NCBI GenBank assembly: GCA_040119125.1
Contig: JBEDTR010000005.1
Coordinates: forward strand, 1 to 64,000
Source of the DNA: Pacificitalea sp040119125
Lineage (GTDB): Bacteria > Pseudomonadota > Alphaproteobacteria > Rhodobacterales > Rhodobacteraceae
Reading direction: 5' to 3'
Length of the DNA: 64,000 bases
Positions 63,701-64,000 of this stretch are shown here, one piece after another. Each line of letters opens with the position of its first letter. Position 1 is the stretch's first letter. A model generated the notes under the pieces. The model was not told the DNA's origin and made no database searches. It saw nothing but the letters and a program-made list of their open reading frames with translations. The translations under genes and the position numbers were made by a program.

Positions 63701-63795
63701 TGGTTTTGTCCGTCCACAATATGTCCCTCGCTCTCGTCAACCGGCGCAGCCCGCGCCGTTACTCGTCCCCCACCGCGAGATTCCGGTGGCCACAC
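60730..63795 (-). CDS. CheB-CheR-PAS fusion protein
   Basis: A 1021-aa signalling protein. After a 50-residue linker comes a CheB methylesterase domain (residues about 53-245) with the triad Ser in ASAGG, His in AQHLSAS and Asp in GTGSDGS. A CheR methyltransferase domain (about 265-530) has the SAM motif GCATGEEAYS and RNVLIYFG. A PAS-like region follows, then a heptad coiled coil (about 680-755) built from EELQ-SNEELQ repeats, and two more PAS segments. No receiver domain and no kinase domain are seen. Start is GTG 63795 after GGAA. Confidence 0.88.
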   Translation of the reverse strand: MWPPESRGGGRVTARAAPVDESEGHIVDGQNQGPVDAPDAQVGENGDQPAKTLDFTVVGIVASAGGLEALSALVQELPTDAGIAYVIAQHLSASHKSLMTTLLSRETQLSLREIADDITPEPDTIYVTPPGSDVVLNDGKLRLQNPSGPAAAPKPSGDRLMTSLAMELGDRAVGVVLSGTGSDGSYGIRAIREAGGITIAQDLVTAKYDGMPSSAANTGCVDLVLPPGRIGRDIVRILSEPGMIEDDSMASSVDGSSDLLHTLLARTRVDFREYKETTINRRIQRRMAAIGITDYSEYVGHCRTNPNELDALFKDLLISVTRFFRDTAEFEALSQHIRQLVSLSEHRSIRLWVAGCATGEEAYSMAILVAEALGGPEAIGDDRVQIFATDIDKSALEVARRGVYPLSALHDVPEELAQRYFHVEKDRVRVIARLRSCIMFSDHNVCQDPPFINIDLISMRNVLIYFGNRLQEKVLARLGYALNPGGLLFLGTSENISRAQIDLEPMSEKERIYRKRLAFRSGSSSRLPFSPSEIRSGHPEPKLPVQSADRRMFDSLARAISADSILITSDGRILRVYGDITPFLHISEQSRLNLQLSILRSPFREEAASLSALAVKRQIRRTGLRHTDPGRPDWAHIQLEAIPLTGQDDGERYVLIAFHRHQVSPELDAAEDSDGALPSARIRQLEADVASAREALEQMVEELQTSNEELQSVNEELQSTNEELQASNEELETSNEELQATNEELITVNEEMQVNATELSLMSSELTSVLGEAPLVVLVLDTALQIVRTSAIARRMFRLPENCENFHLSQCTVPDHFPSLVKFCDRTLRLRETVEDQIRHGESVFRMSCAPYFDDRNNLRGATLMISEVNATEMVERTELLHKMALVEHMAAIGHFRYDIELDTMEWSGRVYTLFGLAPEKTPPKLLDMHQLFVPEDRDQIEQALRTALRHNEEFRVTGQVLCPDDKLIRLELVGALIENNRSGFIGLVREADESDRIEGSAKPLRLENSSGTDPESASDA

Positions 63796-63888
63796 GTCGC
63801 TTTTCCGACGATCATTAGCGCATTCTTTGCAATCAACGGTATACTCCTTTTTTAATCCGTTGCCCTACACGCGCATCAGAACGCGCGA

Positions 63889-63903
63889 TTAACAGTTTTT
63901 TAA
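63889..63903. promoter_or_regulatory. Candidate CtrA box upstream of the CheB-CheR gene
   Basis: TTAA (63889-63892), 7 bases, TTAA (63900-63903) is the CtrA half-site spacing. It lies 93 bp upstream of the CheB-CheR start and just before the partial gene on the plus strand. In Rhodobacterales CtrA controls motility and chemotaxis genes. The match is short, so the call is tentative. Confidence 0.45.
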
Positions 63904-63918
63904 GTAAGTTCCGCCTAG

Positions 63919-64000
63919 ATGAAGATCGCCCTGCTCCTCCCGGCAGACCTCCACGCCCTATTTCCGGGCACCGCTGGGAAGCCCGATATTCCGCAGACGG
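63919..64000 (+). CDS. Possible gene cut by the right edge
   Basis: An ATG at 63919 opens a frame of 27 codons to the window end (MKIALLLPADLHALFPG). The start resembles that of some enzymes with Rossmann-like N-termini but is too short to classify. No strong ribosome binding site is seen. Confidence 0.3.
   Translation, partial: MKIALLLPADLHALFPGTAGKPDIPQT

Overview
The window comes from a high-GC alphaproteobacterium, almost certainly Rhodobacterales (Roseobacter/Rhodobacter group). The signs are a tandem array of CCUCCUCCC-loop small RNAs of the CcsR/cuckoo type, a split F1-ATPase operon (atpHAGDC without F0 genes), GTTC-N7-GTTC LexA boxes, a pcaQ-regulated protocatechuate operon, and several conserved hypothetical proteins that I associate with this order. 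No tRNA, rRNA, insertion sequence, prophage or CRISPR array was recognised; the DNA reads as ordinary chromosome with housekeeping genes.

Layout. 0-0.33 kb: three tandem CcsR-like sRNA units ending in a terminator. 0.5-4.3 kb: uvrD behind a LexA box, an unknown protein, and pth. 4.3-8.2 kb: a transport cluster with an EamA permease, a LysE/ArgO exporter with its divergent LysR regulator, DinB and AlaE. 8.2-14.3 kb: yebC, a PiT phosphate transporter, a class III aminotransferase with a divergent LysR regulator, and a zinc-ribbon metallopeptidase. 14.6-22.5 kb: the cell-envelope operon ybgC-tolQ-tolR-tolA-tolB-(52-aa lipoprotein)-pal-cpoB, followed by tilS. 22.5-27.1 kb: ftsH, an M48 lipoprotein protease, a small hypothetical, a secreted alpha/beta hydrolase and a NUDIX protein. 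27.2-30.1 kb: groES-groEL with a CIRCE operator, and a divergent ZIP transporter. 30.1-38.2 kb: ppaC, a HAD phosphatase, a MaoC hydratase, ribF, a YcgN-like protein, a threonine-aldolase-like enzyme, an alpha/beta hydrolase, a DsbA-like isomerase, prs and a small H-type lectin. 38.4-43.3 kb: the F1-ATPase operon. 43.6-49.3 kb: a methyltransferase, gloB, clpA, a PfkB kinase and dtd. 49.5-53.5 kb: the four-gene Anbu cluster. 53.6-57.3 kb: the pca operon and pcaQ. 57.3-60.7 kb: znuA | zur-znuC-znuB. 60.7-63.8 kb: a CheB-CheR-PAS fusion. The right edge cuts into a possible gene.

How the genes fit together. The tol-pal run builds the envelope-spanning constriction complex. ftsH, M48, clpA, groESL and Anbu add protein quality control. 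znuABC with zur forms a self-contained zinc-uptake regulon around one divergent promoter. pcaC-pcaH-pcaG with a BKACE gene forms an incomplete protocatechuate branch. The two points most worth follow-up are the CcsR-like array, where hairpin stems change in a compensatory way while the anti-Shine-Dalgarno loops stay fixed, and the Anbu operon, where the choice between two in-frame GTG starts decides whether a catalytic threonine can be exposed.
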